Positions 38,546-48,027 are shown, counted from the first letter of the stretch. The stretch: 64,000 bases of DNA from JTS-RE37 sp963756115 (GCA_963756115.1 CAVWMN010000001.1:1-64000); one strand, 5' to 3'. The notes: a model not told the origin generated them from the letters alone. Numbers and translations: made by a program.

Positions 38546-38581
38546 AGACTGCCGGGCCAGGTGGCAGTACCCATTACCAGG

Positions 38582-39304
38582 TTAAGGCCTCCTTATTTCA
38601 TGCAATAAAATGGCGGCCGCCGTAGCAACATTGAGGCTCTCCGTACTTTTTTCCCCGAATTGGGGAATCCCTATTTTGGTTGGTATCGCCCCCCCTACCC
38701 CTTCGGAGATGCCATTGGCTTCATTGCCCAACACCAGGAGACCGGCTTTCGGGAAGTTGGTGCTGTACACGCTTTGACCTTCCATATAAGCCCCGTATAC
38801 CGGGAGTGCGGAAGCGGATAAAGTTTGTGGGATATCCTGGTATACCACGTTGACCCGGGCTACCGACCCCATCGTGGCCTGCAAAACTTTTGGGTTATAG
38901 CAATCCACTGAGTCCGGGGAACAGAGCATATGCGCAATCCCGAACCAATCACAAAGCCGGATGATCGTACCCAGATTGCCCGGGTCCCTGATCCCATCCA
39001 GTACAACGATCCAGTCAGAAAAGGTAAGCTGCTTTGGTGGGGGAATATAAAATACCCCCAAAACCTTATTCGGCGTTTTTAAACTGCTCATGTTCCGGAG
39101 TTCGGATTCGGAAACCGGCACTGCCTCCCCGCTGCTGACCCGTAATAAATCCGGTTCGGTAGCATAGATGCCATGGGCTTTAAAACCGGCATCCAAAAGC
39201 TCTCGCACAGTCTTAAACCCTTCTGCTACAAACAATCCGTTCCGGCTTCGGTACTTTTTTTGCTGTAAGCTTTTTATAAATTTTATTTGACTTTTAACAA
39301 CCAT
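38582..39304 (-). CDS. TrmH/SpoU family RNA 2'-O-methyltransferase
   Basis: The 240-residue protein has an N-terminal substrate-binding part (SRNGLFVAEGFKTVREL) and a knotted SPOUT domain with motifs 1-3: LDGIRDPGNLGTIIRLCDWF, LVLGNEANGIS and PQFGEKSTESLNVATAAAIL. It methylates a ribose in tRNA or rRNA; the target base is not deducible. Its start lies only 24 bases from the tamL start on the opposite strand, so the two promoters must overlap. Confidence 0.93.
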   Translation of the reverse strand: MVVKSQIKFIKSLQQKKYRSRNGLFVAEGFKTVRELLDAGFKAHGIYATEPDLLRVSSGEAVPVSESELRNMSSLKTPNKVLGVFYIPPPKQLTFSDWIVVLDGIRDPGNLGTIIRLCDWFGIAHMLCSPDSVDCYNPKVLQATMGSVARVNVVYQDIPQTLSASALPVYGAYMEGQSVYSTNFPKAGLLVLGNEANGISEGVGGAIPTKIGIPQFGEKSTESLNVATAAAILLHEIRRP

Positions 39305-39314
39305 TCAAATAATG

Positions 39315-39322
39315 TATTTTTG
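39315..39322 (+). promoter_or_regulatory. -7 box TATTTTTG six bases before the tamL start codon
   Basis: An exact TAnnTTTG match in the 24-base gap between the divergent trmH-family and tamL genes. The predicted leader for tamL is two to three bases. Confidence 0.45.
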
Positions 39323-39328
39323 GCGAAT

Positions 39329-41917
39329 ATGAGGACTTTGGGGCGATTTAAAAGGTACCATGCAAAAATAGCTTTATTATTTCTTGCTGTCGCAATCAGT
39401 TCCTGCAATGCGCTCAGAAGGGTTGATGACGACGAATTGCTGCTTACCAAAAACCATATTGAGGCTGATAGTATAAAAGTAAAGGATGCCGCCATCCAAA
39501 GCCTTATCGTGCAGAAACCAAACAGCACCTTACTGGGCTATCCGCTCCGGTTAAACCTGTACAACCTTGCCAAGGTAGACCCGGATTCCTCTTACCAGGC
39601 ATGGTTGCATAAAAGCCCCAAAAGGGAAGAGCGACTGGCCAGCCTCTTATCACAAAAACAGGTATACCGGCTGGGTGAATCTTTTATGGTTAAAGGGTAC
39701 AGTGAATGGCTCAAAAAGATAGGAGAACCCCCCGTGATCATTGACACGGCAAAAACACGAAAATCCCTGCAGCGCTTAAGCGCTTATTATGGAAGTAAAG
39801 GATACTTCAACAATTCTACAACTTTTGAAGTGGACAGTACCAAAAACTCACAACGCGCAGCAATACTGTACAGAATAGACCTTGGCCGGCCATACCGGAT
39901 AGACTCCCTTTCCAGAAACATCGAGTCCCCCGCAATTGATTCCATTTATGCATTGCACCAGGACGACTCCTTTATCAAAGCGGACACCCAATTTGACCTG
40001 GATGACTTCAACAACGAGCGGAAACGCTTAACTGCCCTGTTCAGGAACACAGGGGTGCACAACTTCCAGGAAAGTTCCATCACGTATGACATCGCAAGGG
40101 ATACGTCCAGGCTGGGCGGTGACCAGGATATGGCTGTGGAATTGAACATCGAGAACCTCAGACGAAGGGGTGACAGTACCGTAACCACCTCGGAATACCG
40201 GGTACACAGGGTTGACCAGGTGAATATATATACAGATTTTACATTTGATGATGACAAGGATTCCCTTGAATCCATGGACTTTGAAAATTACACCATCTAT
40301 TTTAAAGGCAAATTGCGCTATAAACCAAAAGCGCTGACCGATGCCATTTTTATTACCAAAGACAGTGTTTACCGAGACCTGGACAGGTTGCGGACATACC
40401 GGCAATTGACCAATTTAAATACCTTTAAATATCCGAACATCGAATTTATTGAAGACAGTACGCTAACCAGGCTTACATCCAACATCTACCTCTCCCCCCG
40501 GCCCCAATATTCCCTGGGGCTCGACTTTGATATAACGCATTCCAACATACAACGCCTCGGGATTGGATTCAGTTCTTCCCTTGTCACCAGGAATGTATTC
40601 GGAGGTGCAGAGACGCTCAGCATTTCGGCAGGGGGCACTTTTGGTTTGCTGAGTGATGAAAAACTGACTGATAATTTCTTTTCCGAAATTGGCGGGGATA
40701 TCAACCTTACCTTCCCGAGGATCTGGTTTCCCTTTATCAGTACCAAAAAGATCATCCCATATTATATGCTGCCGAACACCAGGGTCTCTGCCGGTACCAG
40801 TTTTCAGAAAAATATAGGGCTGGACAAACAGACCTTTAATACGATTCTGGGGTATAACTGGTCGCCGGATGATTTTATCAAAAATACACTGGAACTCCTC
40901 ACCGTTCAATTTATCCGGAATGTGAACCCCGAGAATTTTTTCAATGTATATGGCAGTTCCTATAGCCGGTTAGACAATATTGCCAATACCTATGAGGGCA
41001 ATACCGCCCTGGATCCCTTCTTTGAGGATACCGGCAACCCGGATGATCCCAGGCGGTTGGTGATCCCCGAAGGGACATCGGGTTTTACAGATGCTGTCCT
41101 GAGCAGGAGCATTACATCCGATCCGGTTGATTTCCGGGATGTCAGCAGGATTGAAGAACGCCGTGTGCGGCTTACCGAGAACAACCTCATTGTTGCCAGT
41201 AACTATTCCTTTACGAAGAACAACAGGAGCGGCATTACCGATGATGACTTTTACCAGTTCCGGCTAAAAGTTGAAAGCGCGGGCAACCTGCTTTCCGGTA
41301 TCTCCAATATCATACCCTTCAATAAAAATACAGATAGCAACCTGCTCGTATTTGGTGTTCCCTTTTCCCAATACCTGAAAACCGAATTTGATTATATCAA
41401 ACATTGGTCTGTATCCCGTACCGATGTTCTCGCTTTCCGGAGCTTTTTTGGTATCGCCGTCCCTTATGGCAATTCAAATAGTATCCCCTTTACAAGGAGT
41501 TACTTTGCCGGGGGTTCCAATGACAACCGTGCCTGGAACCCCTATTCCCTGGGGCCAGGGAAAACACAGAATATCAATGATTTTAACGAGGCCAATTTAA
41601 AGATAGCCCTTAACCTGGAATATCGTTTTCCGATCGTAGGGGATATTAAAGGAGCCCTTTTTGCCGATGCAGGGAACATATGGAACGTCTGGGACAGCGA
41701 AGAGGATCCGGACGCCATTTTCAGCGGATTTGATTCCCTGGCCGATATCGCATTGGGTACCGGGTTTGGCCTCCGGTATGATTTCACTTTTTTCGTATTT
41801 CGGGTAGATTATGGATTTAAGACGTATAACCCGGCAGAAGAACCTTCTAAGAGATGGTTCCGGGACTATAATTTTGCCAACGGGGAACTTCAAATTGGCA
41901 TTAATTATCCATTTTAA
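39329..41917 (+). CDS. tamL: TamL-type BamA/TamA superfamily outer-membrane lipoprotein
   Basis: The 862-residue protein starts with a lipoprotein signal (lipobox ISSC, Cys26), then POTRA-like periplasmic domains (to about residue 400) and a 16-strand Omp85 barrel. The barrel contains the family motifs FAGGSNDNRAWNPYSLGPG and YRFPIVGDIKGALFADAGNIW and ends in a terminal aromatic strand (GINYPF). Lipidated Omp85 proteins of this kind in Bacteroidota are called TamL and help envelope homeostasis with TamB. No tamB is present in this window. ATG 39329 was chosen because it gives a proper lipoprotein signal; the earlier in-frame TTG at 39287 lies inside the divergent gene. Confidence 0.87.
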   Translation: MRTLGRFKRYHAKIALLFLAVAISSCNALRRVDDDELLLTKNHIEADSIKVKDAAIQSLIVQKPNSTLLGYPLRLNLYNLAKVDPDSSYQAWLHKSPKREERLASLLSQKQVYRLGESFMVKGYSEWLKKIGEPPVIIDTAKTRKSLQRLSAYYGSKGYFNNSTTFEVDSTKNSQRAAILYRIDLGRPYRIDSLSRNIESPAIDSIYALHQDDSFIKADTQFDLDDFNNERKRLTALFRNTGVHNFQESSITYDIARDTSRLGGDQDMAVELNIENLRRRGDSTVTTSEYRVHRVDQVNIYTDFTFDDDKDSLESMDFENYTIYFKGKLRYKPKALTDAIFITKDSVYRDLDRLRTYRQLTNLNTFKYPNIEFIEDSTLTRLTSNIYLSPRPQYSLGLDFDITHSNIQRLGIGFSSSLVTRNVFGGAETLSISAGGTFGLLSDEKLTDNFFSEIGGDINLTFPRIWFPFISTKKIIPYYMLPNTRVSAGTSFQKNIGLDKQTFNTILGYNWSPDDFIKNTLELLTVQFIRNVNPENFFNVYGSSYSRLDNIANTYEGNTALDPFFEDTGNPDDPRRLVIPEGTSGFTDAVLSRSITSDPVDFRDVSRIEERRVRLTENNLIVASNYSFTKNNRSGITDDDFYQFRLKVESAGNLLSGISNIIPFNKNTDSNLLVFGVPFSQYLKTEFDYIKHWSVSRTDVLAFRSFFGIAVPYGNSNSIPFTRSYFAGGSNDNRAWNPYSLGPGKTQNINDFNEANLKIALNLEYRFPIVGDIKGALFADAGNIWNVWDSEEDPDAIFSGFDSLADIALGTGFGLRYDFTFFVFRVDYGFKTYNPAEEPSKRWFRDYNFANGELQIGINYPF

Positions 41918-41931
41918 CCTAATAATTTTAG

Positions 41932-41939
41932 TACTTTTG
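41932..41939 (+). promoter_or_regulatory. -7 box TACTTTTG of fbaA-accD
   Basis: An exact TAnnTTTG match 37 bases before the fbaA ATG, in the short gap after tamL. Confidence 0.5.
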
Positions 41940-41976
41940 ACCCATTCAAAATTCAAACCTTTAGACTTTATATACT

Positions 41977-43044
41977 ATGTCTCATACAATTAAGCCCGGA
42001 GTTGCCACCGGGGATCAGGTCCAGGAAATCTTCAGTTATGCCAAAAAAAAGGGGTTTGCACTTCCCGCAGTCAACGTGATTGGATCAAATACCATCAACG
42101 GGGTACTGGAAACGGCAGCAAGCCTGAATGCGCCGGTCATCATCCAATTCTCCAATGGGGGCGCCCAGTTCAACGCCGGGAAGGGATTGTCCAATGAAGG
42201 TGAAAAGGCAGCCATCCTTGGGGGTATTGCTGGTGCCAAACATATCCACCAGCTCGCGGAAGCCTATGGTGCTACTGTTATCCTCCATACGGATCACTGC
42301 GCAAAAAAATTACTTCCCTGGCTTGACGGCCTGCTGGATGCCAGTGAAAAGCAGTATGCCTCAACAGGTAAATCGCTCTACAGTTCACATATGATAGACC
42401 TTTCTGAAGAACCGATCGAAGAAAACATAGCGATCTGTAAAGAATACCTGGCCCGGATGAGCAAAATGAATATGACCCTGGAAATTGAACTGGGGATCAC
42501 CGGCGGGGAAGAAGATGGGGTTGACAATACCGATGTGGACGATTCCAAACTCTATACCCAACCGGAGGAGGTTGCTTATGCGTATGAAGAATTATCCAAG
42601 GTGAGCCACCGTTTTACCATCGCTGCGGCATTTGGAAATGTCCATGGGGTCTATAAACCGGGCAATGTAAAACTCACTCCCAAGATCCTTAAGAATTCCC
42701 AGGAATACCTCAGTAAAAAGCACGGGGTGGAAGCCAACCACATCAATTTCGTTTTCCACGGGGGATCCGGATCTACCGTAGAAGAAATTCGGGAAGCCAT
42801 CGGTTACGGGGTAATCAAAATGAATATTGACACGGATATGCAATATGCTTATATGGCTGGTGTGCGGGATTATTTTCAAAGCAAAAAGGACTACCTTCAG
42901 AGCCAGATAGGCAACCCGGAAGGCAGTGACCGGCCCAATAAGAAAGCCTACGATCCGCGGGTCTGGCTTCGGGAAGGTGAAAAGTCCTTCGTGGCACGGT
43001 TAAAGAAAGCATTTGAAGATCTGAACAACGTGAATACCTTATAA
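41977..43044 (+). CDS. fbaA: Class II fructose-bisphosphate aldolase
   Basis: This 355-residue zinc aldolase of glycolysis and gluconeogenesis shows class IIA features: LPAVNVIGSNTINGVLETA, the zinc/catalytic ILHTDHCAKK, the Zn ligands in GNVHGVYKPG and FHGGSGST, and the acidic ELGITGGEEDGVD loop. Length is right for FbaA. accD follows 38 bases later on the same strand, a pairing I recall from other flavobacteria. Confidence 0.97.
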   Translation: MSHTIKPGVATGDQVQEIFSYAKKKGFALPAVNVIGSNTINGVLETAASLNAPVIIQFSNGGAQFNAGKGLSNEGEKAAILGGIAGAKHIHQLAEAYGATVILHTDHCAKKLLPWLDGLLDASEKQYASTGKSLYSSHMIDLSEEPIEENIAICKEYLARMSKMNMTLEIELGITGGEEDGVDNTDVDDSKLYTQPEEVAYAYEELSKVSHRFTIAAAFGNVHGVYKPGNVKLTPKILKNSQEYLSKKHGVEANHINFVFHGGSGSTVEEIREAIGYGVIKMNIDTDMQYAYMAGVRDYFQSKKDYLQSQIGNPEGSDRPNKKAYDPRVWLREGEKSFVARLKKAFEDLNNVNTL

Positions 43045-43082
43045 ACCGTTTGGAAACTATATTTGAAGATAAAATTCTACCT

Positions 43083-43943
43083 ATGTCGTTGTGGTTTAAA
43101 AGAAAGGAAAAAGGGATACAGACCTCTACCGAACAAAAAAAGGATACCCCGCGCGGGCTTTGGTATAAATCCCCTACCGGAAAGATTGTGGAATCGGAGG
43201 AACTGGCACGGAATTTTTATGTCAGTCCGGAAGACGATTACCATGTCCGCATCGGTAGCAAGGAATATTTTGAAATTTTGTTCGATGACAACAAGTTCAA
43301 AGAACTGGATACCAAATTAACCGCGAAGGACCCCCTGAAATTCGTGGACACCAAGAAATATTCAGACAGGCTGAAGGCTGCACAAAAGAAAACGGGCCTC
43401 AAGGACGCCGTACGTACTGCCGTAGGGAAATCCCTGGGCAGGGACCTCGTGGTTGCCTGCATGGACTTTAGCTTTATCGGTGGCTCAATGGGGAGTGTTG
43501 TCGGGGAAAAAATAGCCCGTGCCATAGACTATTCCATCAAAAACAAAATCCCCTTCCTGATGATATCAAAGTCGGGCGGAGCCCGGATGATGGAGGCAGC
43601 ACTATCCCTCATGCAACTGGCCAAGACAGCTGCCAAACTCGCCCAGCTGGCGGAAGTTAAGGTACCCTATATATCCCTTTGTACAGACCCCACCACCGGG
43701 GGGACCACAGCATCCTATGCCATGTTGGGGGATATCAACATATCGGAACCAGGAGCGCTCATAGGATTTGCAGGGCCGAGGGTAGTGAAAGAGGCTACCG
43801 GAAAGGAGCTTCCCGAAGGCTTCCAGACTGCAGAGTTTGTATTGGAACATGGATTCCTTGATTTTATCATCCATCGCAAGGACCTTAAAACCCGGGTCAA
43901 CCTTTATATAGACCTAATAGAGAACAACCCCATCCGGAAATAG
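43083..43943 (+). CDS. accD: Acetyl-CoA carboxylase carboxyltransferase subunit beta, zinc ribbon lost
   Basis: The 286-residue subunit transfers carboxyl from carboxybiotin to acetyl-CoA for fatty acid synthesis. The crotonase-type core is intact (SFIGGSMGSVVGEKI, ISKSGGARMMEAALSL, GGTTASYAMLGDI and GALIGFAGPRV). The N-terminal region that in Escherichia coli binds Zn through four Cys reads GLWYKSPTGKIVESEEL followed by FYVSPEDDYHVRIGSKEYFE. All four Cys are replaced, as I recall for other flavobacterial AccD. Start chosen at MSLWFKRKEKGIQ, the conserved family start. Confidence 0.95.
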   Translation: MSLWFKRKEKGIQTSTEQKKDTPRGLWYKSPTGKIVESEELARNFYVSPEDDYHVRIGSKEYFEILFDDNKFKELDTKLTAKDPLKFVDTKKYSDRLKAAQKKTGLKDAVRTAVGKSLGRDLVVACMDFSFIGGSMGSVVGEKIARAIDYSIKNKIPFLMISKSGGARMMEAALSLMQLAKTAAKLAQLAEVKVPYISLCTDPTTGGTTASYAMLGDINISEPGALIGFAGPRVVKEATGKELPEGFQTAEFVLEHGFLDFIIHRKDLKTRVNLYIDLIENNPIRK

Positions 43944-44072
43944 GGAATAGCATTCCCCTGGCCTGGTAGCTGGGCGGGGGCAAAAACAGGGACCAGGTCC
44001 AAGCCTGTGATTGCGGGAGGCAGCAACACTAAAAAATTTACGGGAGTCCCAATTATACACAGGAAAAAATAC

Positions 44073-44080
44073 TATCTTTG
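44073..44080 (+). promoter_or_regulatory. -7 box TATCTTTG of rpsO
   Basis: Exact TAnnTTTG, 54 bases before the rpsO start, leaving a 5' leader of about 50 bases that could carry S15 autoregulation; that last point is inference. Confidence 0.45.
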
Positions 44081-44134
44081 CGCCTCGATTGAAAATCAAT
44101 CAGATACATAAAAATCATTAAAATTAATATTGGA

Positions 44135-44404
44135 ATGTATTTAACAAATGAAGTTAAGTCCGAAATCTTTAAGAAACACGGCGGATCTGAAAAGAACACT
44201 GGTTCCACGGAGGGTCAGATTGCACTTTTTACACACCGGATCAACCACCTGAGCGGACACCTCAAACGAAACCATAAGGACTATAATACCGAACGCTCCC
44301 TTGTAAGGCTGGTAGGTAAACGCAGAAGCCTGTTGGATTACCTGAAGAAAAAAGATATTGAAAAATATCGTCTGCTTATCAAAGAATTGAATATCAGAAA
44401 GTAA
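44135..44404 (+). CDS. rpsO: 30S ribosomal protein S15
   Basis: The 89-residue primary rRNA-binding protein of the small subunit has the full family pattern: STEGQIALFTHRINHLSGHL, then KRNHKDYNTERSLVRLVGKR and RSLLDYLKKKDIEKYRLLI. It precedes pnp and rpoD, the usual gene order in Flavobacteriia. A strong terminator follows directly, which would reduce but need not abolish read-through to pnp. Confidence 0.98.
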   Translation: MYLTNEVKSEIFKKHGGSEKNTGSTEGQIALFTHRINHLSGHLKRNHKDYNTERSLVRLVGKRRSLLDYLKKKDIEKYRLLIKELNIRK

Positions 44405-44415
44405 TTTTATGTTGG

Positions 44416-44441
44416 AAGGGAAGCGCTGCTTCCCTTTTTTT
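44416..44441 (+). terminator. Rho-independent terminator after rpsO
   Basis: AAGGGAAGC pairs with GCTTCCCTT around a three-base loop and runs into a T stretch, 12 bases after the rpsO stop. Confidence 0.9.
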
Positions 44442-44594
44442 ACTATTTCAAGGTCCCGTTTCGGGGCCAATACAAAAAGCTTACACTTAGTTTTTCATTG
44501 GTCAACAACACACAACAACACAACCCTGACCGTCCGGAAAGACGGTAGACCATTGTTTAACAGGTCCATAGAAGATGGACCGTAATAAAAATTT

Positions 44595-46820
44595 ATGATT
44601 CCAAAGACATTCAGAGAGGTCATTGACCTTGGTGACGGTAGGGAGATCTCTATCGAAACCGGAAAATTGGCGAAACAGGCCCATGGTTCTGTAGTAGTCC
44701 AATCAGGGAAATGCATGCTGTTATGCACAGTCGTTTCCAATTACAGTGCCAGTGATGTAGACTTTCTGCCACTGACAGTAGATTATCGTGAAAAATTTGC
44801 AGCTTCCGGGCGGTATCCCGGTGGCTTTTTTAAGCGGGAAGCCAGGCCAAGTGACGGGGAAGTCCTTACAATGCGACTGGTAGACAGGGTTTTACGACCC
44901 CTTTTCCCCAAAGATTACCATGCTGAAACACAGGTCATGATCCAGTTGATGTCTCATGATGAAGACGTTATGCCGGATGCCATGGCCGGACTTGCTGCAT
45001 CGGCTGCCATCCAGCTATCTGATTTCCCGTTTGAATGTGCCATATCTGAAACCAGGGTTGGACGTGTTGATGGAAAATTTATAATCAATCCCACCAGGGC
45101 TCAGCTTCTGGAATCGGACATAGACATGGTCATCGGCGCATCTGCTGACTCCGTGATGATGGTGGAAGGGGAATTGAGCGAGATATCCGAGGAAGAGATG
45201 GTAGAGGCCATCAAATTCGGTCATGAAGCCATAAAAGAGCAGATTGCCGCTCAAATGAGGCTGGCAGATGCTGCTGGCCGGAAGGAAGTTCGGGAATACG
45301 ATACGGAAGCACAGGACGAATCATTGGAAAAAAAGATCCATGAACTCGCCTATGACAAAGTATACGCCGTTGCGAAAGGCGGTTCTGCAAAACAGGAACG
45401 CAGCGCGGCATTTTCGGAGATCAAAGAGGAAATTAAAGCCGGATTTTCCGAAGAAGAATTAGCGGAAAAAGGTGATCTGATCTCTAAATATTACTACAAA
45501 GCGGAAAAGGCAGCCGTACGGGACCTGACCCTGAATGAAGGTTTGAGACTCGATGGCCGGAAAACCGATGAGATCCGTCCTATTTGGTGCGAAGTGGATT
45601 ACCTTCCGTCAACCCATGGCTCTGCCATTTTTACAAGGGGCGAAACACAGGCACTGGCAACGGTTACCCTGGGAACCTCCCGGGAAGCAAACCAGATAGA
45701 TATGCCCTCCTTTGAAGGGGAAGAGACATTCTACCTGCATTATAACTTCCCCCCCTTCTCTACCGGGGAGGCAAGGCCTATCAGGGGCACATCGCGGCGG
45801 GAAGTAGGACATGGGAATTTGGCACAACGGGCATTAAAAGGAATGATCCCTGCTGATTGCCCCTATACTGTACGAGTGGTGTCGGAGGTATTGGAAAGCA
45901 ACGGGTCATCCTCCATGGCAACGGTTTGTTCCGGGACCATGGCATTGATGGATGCCGGTGTTCAATTGAAAAAGCCCGTATCGGGCATCGCAATGGGACT
46001 TATTACCAATTTGGAAAATGGTAAATATGCTGTCCTTTCAGATATCCTGGGAGATGAGGATCACCTTGGGGATATGGATTTTAAAGTGACCGGGACAGCT
46101 GATGGGATCACCGCCTGCCAGATGGATATAAAAGTGAAAGGATTGTCCTATGAAATATTGGTCAATGCATTGAAACAGGCCAGGAATGGCCGGTTGCATA
46201 TACTGGAAAAACTGGTTGAGGCCATAGCCGAACCAAATCCGGAAGTGAAAGCACATGCGCCTAAAATGGTTACCACCACCATCCCAGGTGAATTCATCGG
46301 AGCCCTTATCGGCCCCGGAGGAAAAGTCATACAGGAACTTCAGAAAGCCACTAAAACTACCATTGTCATCAACGAAGACCCTGTTACAGAGGAAGGACTT
46401 GTTGAAATATTGGGAACAGACCAGGCCGGTATCGATGCCGTGCTTGCCAAGATAGATTCCATCACCTTTAAACCTGTACTGGGTAGTATCTATGAGGTGA
46501 AGGTGATAAAGATGCTCGATTTTGGTGCCGTTGTGGAATACAAAGAGGCCCCGGGCAATGAAGTATTGCTGCACGTGTCTGAATTGGCATGGGAACGGAC
46601 CGAAAATGTAAGCGACGTGGTCAATATGGGTGACGTTTTTGACGTGAAGTACCTGGGGATCGACCCAAGGACACGAAAAGAAAAGGTTTCCCGGAAAGCG
46701 CTCCTTCCCAAACCGGAAGGGTACAGGGAAAGGCCGCCACGAAGCAGTGACAGCCGGGATCGCGATCGCGGAAGGAACGACAGGGGCCGTGACAGGGACA
46801 GAAAACCCAGGAGAGACTAG
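44595..46820 (+). CDS. pnp: Polynucleotide phosphorylase
   Basis: The 741-residue phosphorolytic 3'-5' exoribonuclease is a degradosome component. It has two RNase PH domains (first from TFREVIDLGDGREISIETGK, second around LDGRKTDEIRPIWCEVDYLP and SSMATVCSGTMALMDAGV), a KH domain (GALIGPGGKVIQELQKATKT, about residue 576), an S1 domain (YEVKVIKMLDFGAVVEY) and a basic/acidic RD-rich tail from about residue 710 likely to be disordered. Family length is normal. rpoD follows 215 bases later. Confidence 0.98.
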   Translation: MIPKTFREVIDLGDGREISIETGKLAKQAHGSVVVQSGKCMLLCTVVSNYSASDVDFLPLTVDYREKFAASGRYPGGFFKREARPSDGEVLTMRLVDRVLRPLFPKDYHAETQVMIQLMSHDEDVMPDAMAGLAASAAIQLSDFPFECAISETRVGRVDGKFIINPTRAQLLESDIDMVIGASADSVMMVEGELSEISEEEMVEAIKFGHEAIKEQIAAQMRLADAAGRKEVREYDTEAQDESLEKKIHELAYDKVYAVAKGGSAKQERSAAFSEIKEEIKAGFSEEELAEKGDLISKYYYKAEKAAVRDLTLNEGLRLDGRKTDEIRPIWCEVDYLPSTHGSAIFTRGETQALATVTLGTSREANQIDMPSFEGEETFYLHYNFPPFSTGEARPIRGTSRREVGHGNLAQRALKGMIPADCPYTVRVVSEVLESNGSSSMATVCSGTMALMDAGVQLKKPVSGIAMGLITNLENGKYAVLSDILGDEDHLGDMDFKVTGTADGITACQMDIKVKGLSYEILVNALKQARNGRLHILEKLVEAIAEPNPEVKAHAPKMVTTTIPGEFIGALIGPGGKVIQELQKATKTTIVINEDPVTEEGLVEILGTDQAGIDAVLAKIDSITFKPVLGSIYEVKVIKMLDFGAVVEYKEAPGNEVLLHVSELAWERTENVSDVVNMGDVFDVKYLGIDPRTRKEKVSRKALLPKPEGYRERPPRSSDSRDRDRGRNDRGRDRDRKPRRD

Positions 46821-46849
46821 TTAGTTAATAACAGCATTTACAGATAGCA

Positions 46850-46878
46850 AGGCCCCGGTGAAAACCGGGGCTTTTTTT
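46850..46878 (+). terminator. Rho-independent terminator after pnp
   Basis: GCCCCGG pairs with CCGGGGC around a six-base loop, followed by seven T, 31 bases after the pnp stop. Confidence 0.93.
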
Positions 46879-47035
46879 GTCCGGTTACCGGAAACAATGG
46901 CTTCCAGGGGAAAACAGGGATGTATTTCAGCTAAAAAGTGAAAGTATTTATGGGCTTTTGTAACATTTACAGCTTTTTTACGTATAAGTATATATGCAGT
47001 CTATACACTGTGAACTTAACTGAAAGGAAATTTAG

Positions 47036-47902
47036 ATGAGACAACTCAAAATTACAAAGCAGGTCACCAACAGGGAAACTGCGTCTTTAGACAAGTACTT
47101 GCAGGAAATTGGAAAAGTGGATCTTATTACAGCAGATGAGGAAGTAGAATTAGCACAACGTATCAAGGCCGGCGATCAGACAGCCCTTGAAAAATTGACC
47201 AAAGCCAACCTCCGTTTCGTGGTTTCCGTGGCAAAACAATACCAAAATCAGGGGTTTACCCTTCCCGATCTCATCAATGAAGGCAATTTGGGGTTGATCA
47301 AAGCAGCACAACGTTTTGACGAAACCCGGGGATTTAAATTTATCTCCTATGCCGTATGGTGGATCCGCCAATCTATTCTGCAGGCCCTGGCCGAACAATC
47401 CCGTATTGTACGTCTGCCGTTGAATAAAATTGGATCTATCAATAAGATCAACAAAATGTACGCCTTGCTGGAGCAAGCCAATGAAAGCGTGCCATCCGCA
47501 GAAGAAATAGCGAAAGAATTGGATATGACAGTGAAGGATGTTAAAGAATCCATGAAAAATTCCGGCCGACACGTATCAATGGATGCGCCCTTGATCGACG
47601 GGGAAGATTCCAACTTATATGATGTATTGCGTTCAGGGGGAATCTCCAAACCCGGATCAGGAACTGATTGCACGAATCACTGCGTACGGAAATCGAAAGG
47701 GCGCTCTGGAAACACTGACACCACGGGAGGCAGATGTAGTTCGTCTGTACTTCGGATTGGGCGACCAACATCCATGACACTGGAAGAAATTGGTGAAACT
47801 TTTGACCTGACACGTGAACGGGTGCGCCAGATCAAGGAAAAAGCAATCCGAAGGTTGAAACATACTTCAAGAAGTAAGATTTTAAAGACCTATCTCGGGT
47901 AA
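47036..47902 (+). CDS. rpoD: Primary RNA polymerase sigma factor (RpoD/SigA), internal indels in consensus
   Basis: The 288-residue sigma factor is of the short Bacteroidota type. Region 1.2 (DKYLQEIGKVDLITADEEV), region 2 (NLRFVVSVAKQYQNQGF, GFKFISYAVWWIRQSI) and the region 4 helix-turn-helix (LTRERVRQIKEKAIRRL) are perfect. Residues 202-246 read as nonsense (ISKPGSGTDCTNHC onward) but become the normal SPNPDQELIHESLRTEIERA and LTPREADVVRLYFGLGDQ when four small indels are reversed: an extra G at 47636-47640, an extra G near 47670, an extra CT near 47704-47706 and a missing A near 47773. The net change is +3, leaving the frame open. An essential factor cannot carry this lesion, so it marks poor consensus here. 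Confidence 0.96.
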   Translation: MRQLKITKQVTNRETASLDKYLQEIGKVDLITADEEVELAQRIKAGDQTALEKLTKANLRFVVSVAKQYQNQGFTLPDLINEGNLGLIKAAQRFDETRGFKFISYAVWWIRQSILQALAEQSRIVRLPLNKIGSINKINKMYALLEQANESVPSAEEIAKELDMTVKDVKESMKNSGRHVSMDAPLIDGEDSNLYDVLRSGGISKPGSGTDCTNHCVRKSKGRSGNTDTTGGRCSSSVLRIGRPTSMTLEEIGETFDLTRERVRQIKEKAIRRLKHTSRSKILKTYLG

Positions 47903-48027
47903 AATCTGTCGGGACACAATTTTTTGCATGTTAAATATTCCATAAATTGGATTTATGGTATAAAAATTGTAAATTGTGATACGTAACAACAGTTTATATA
48001 ACTGTTCGTTTTTTGATTGATGAATGA

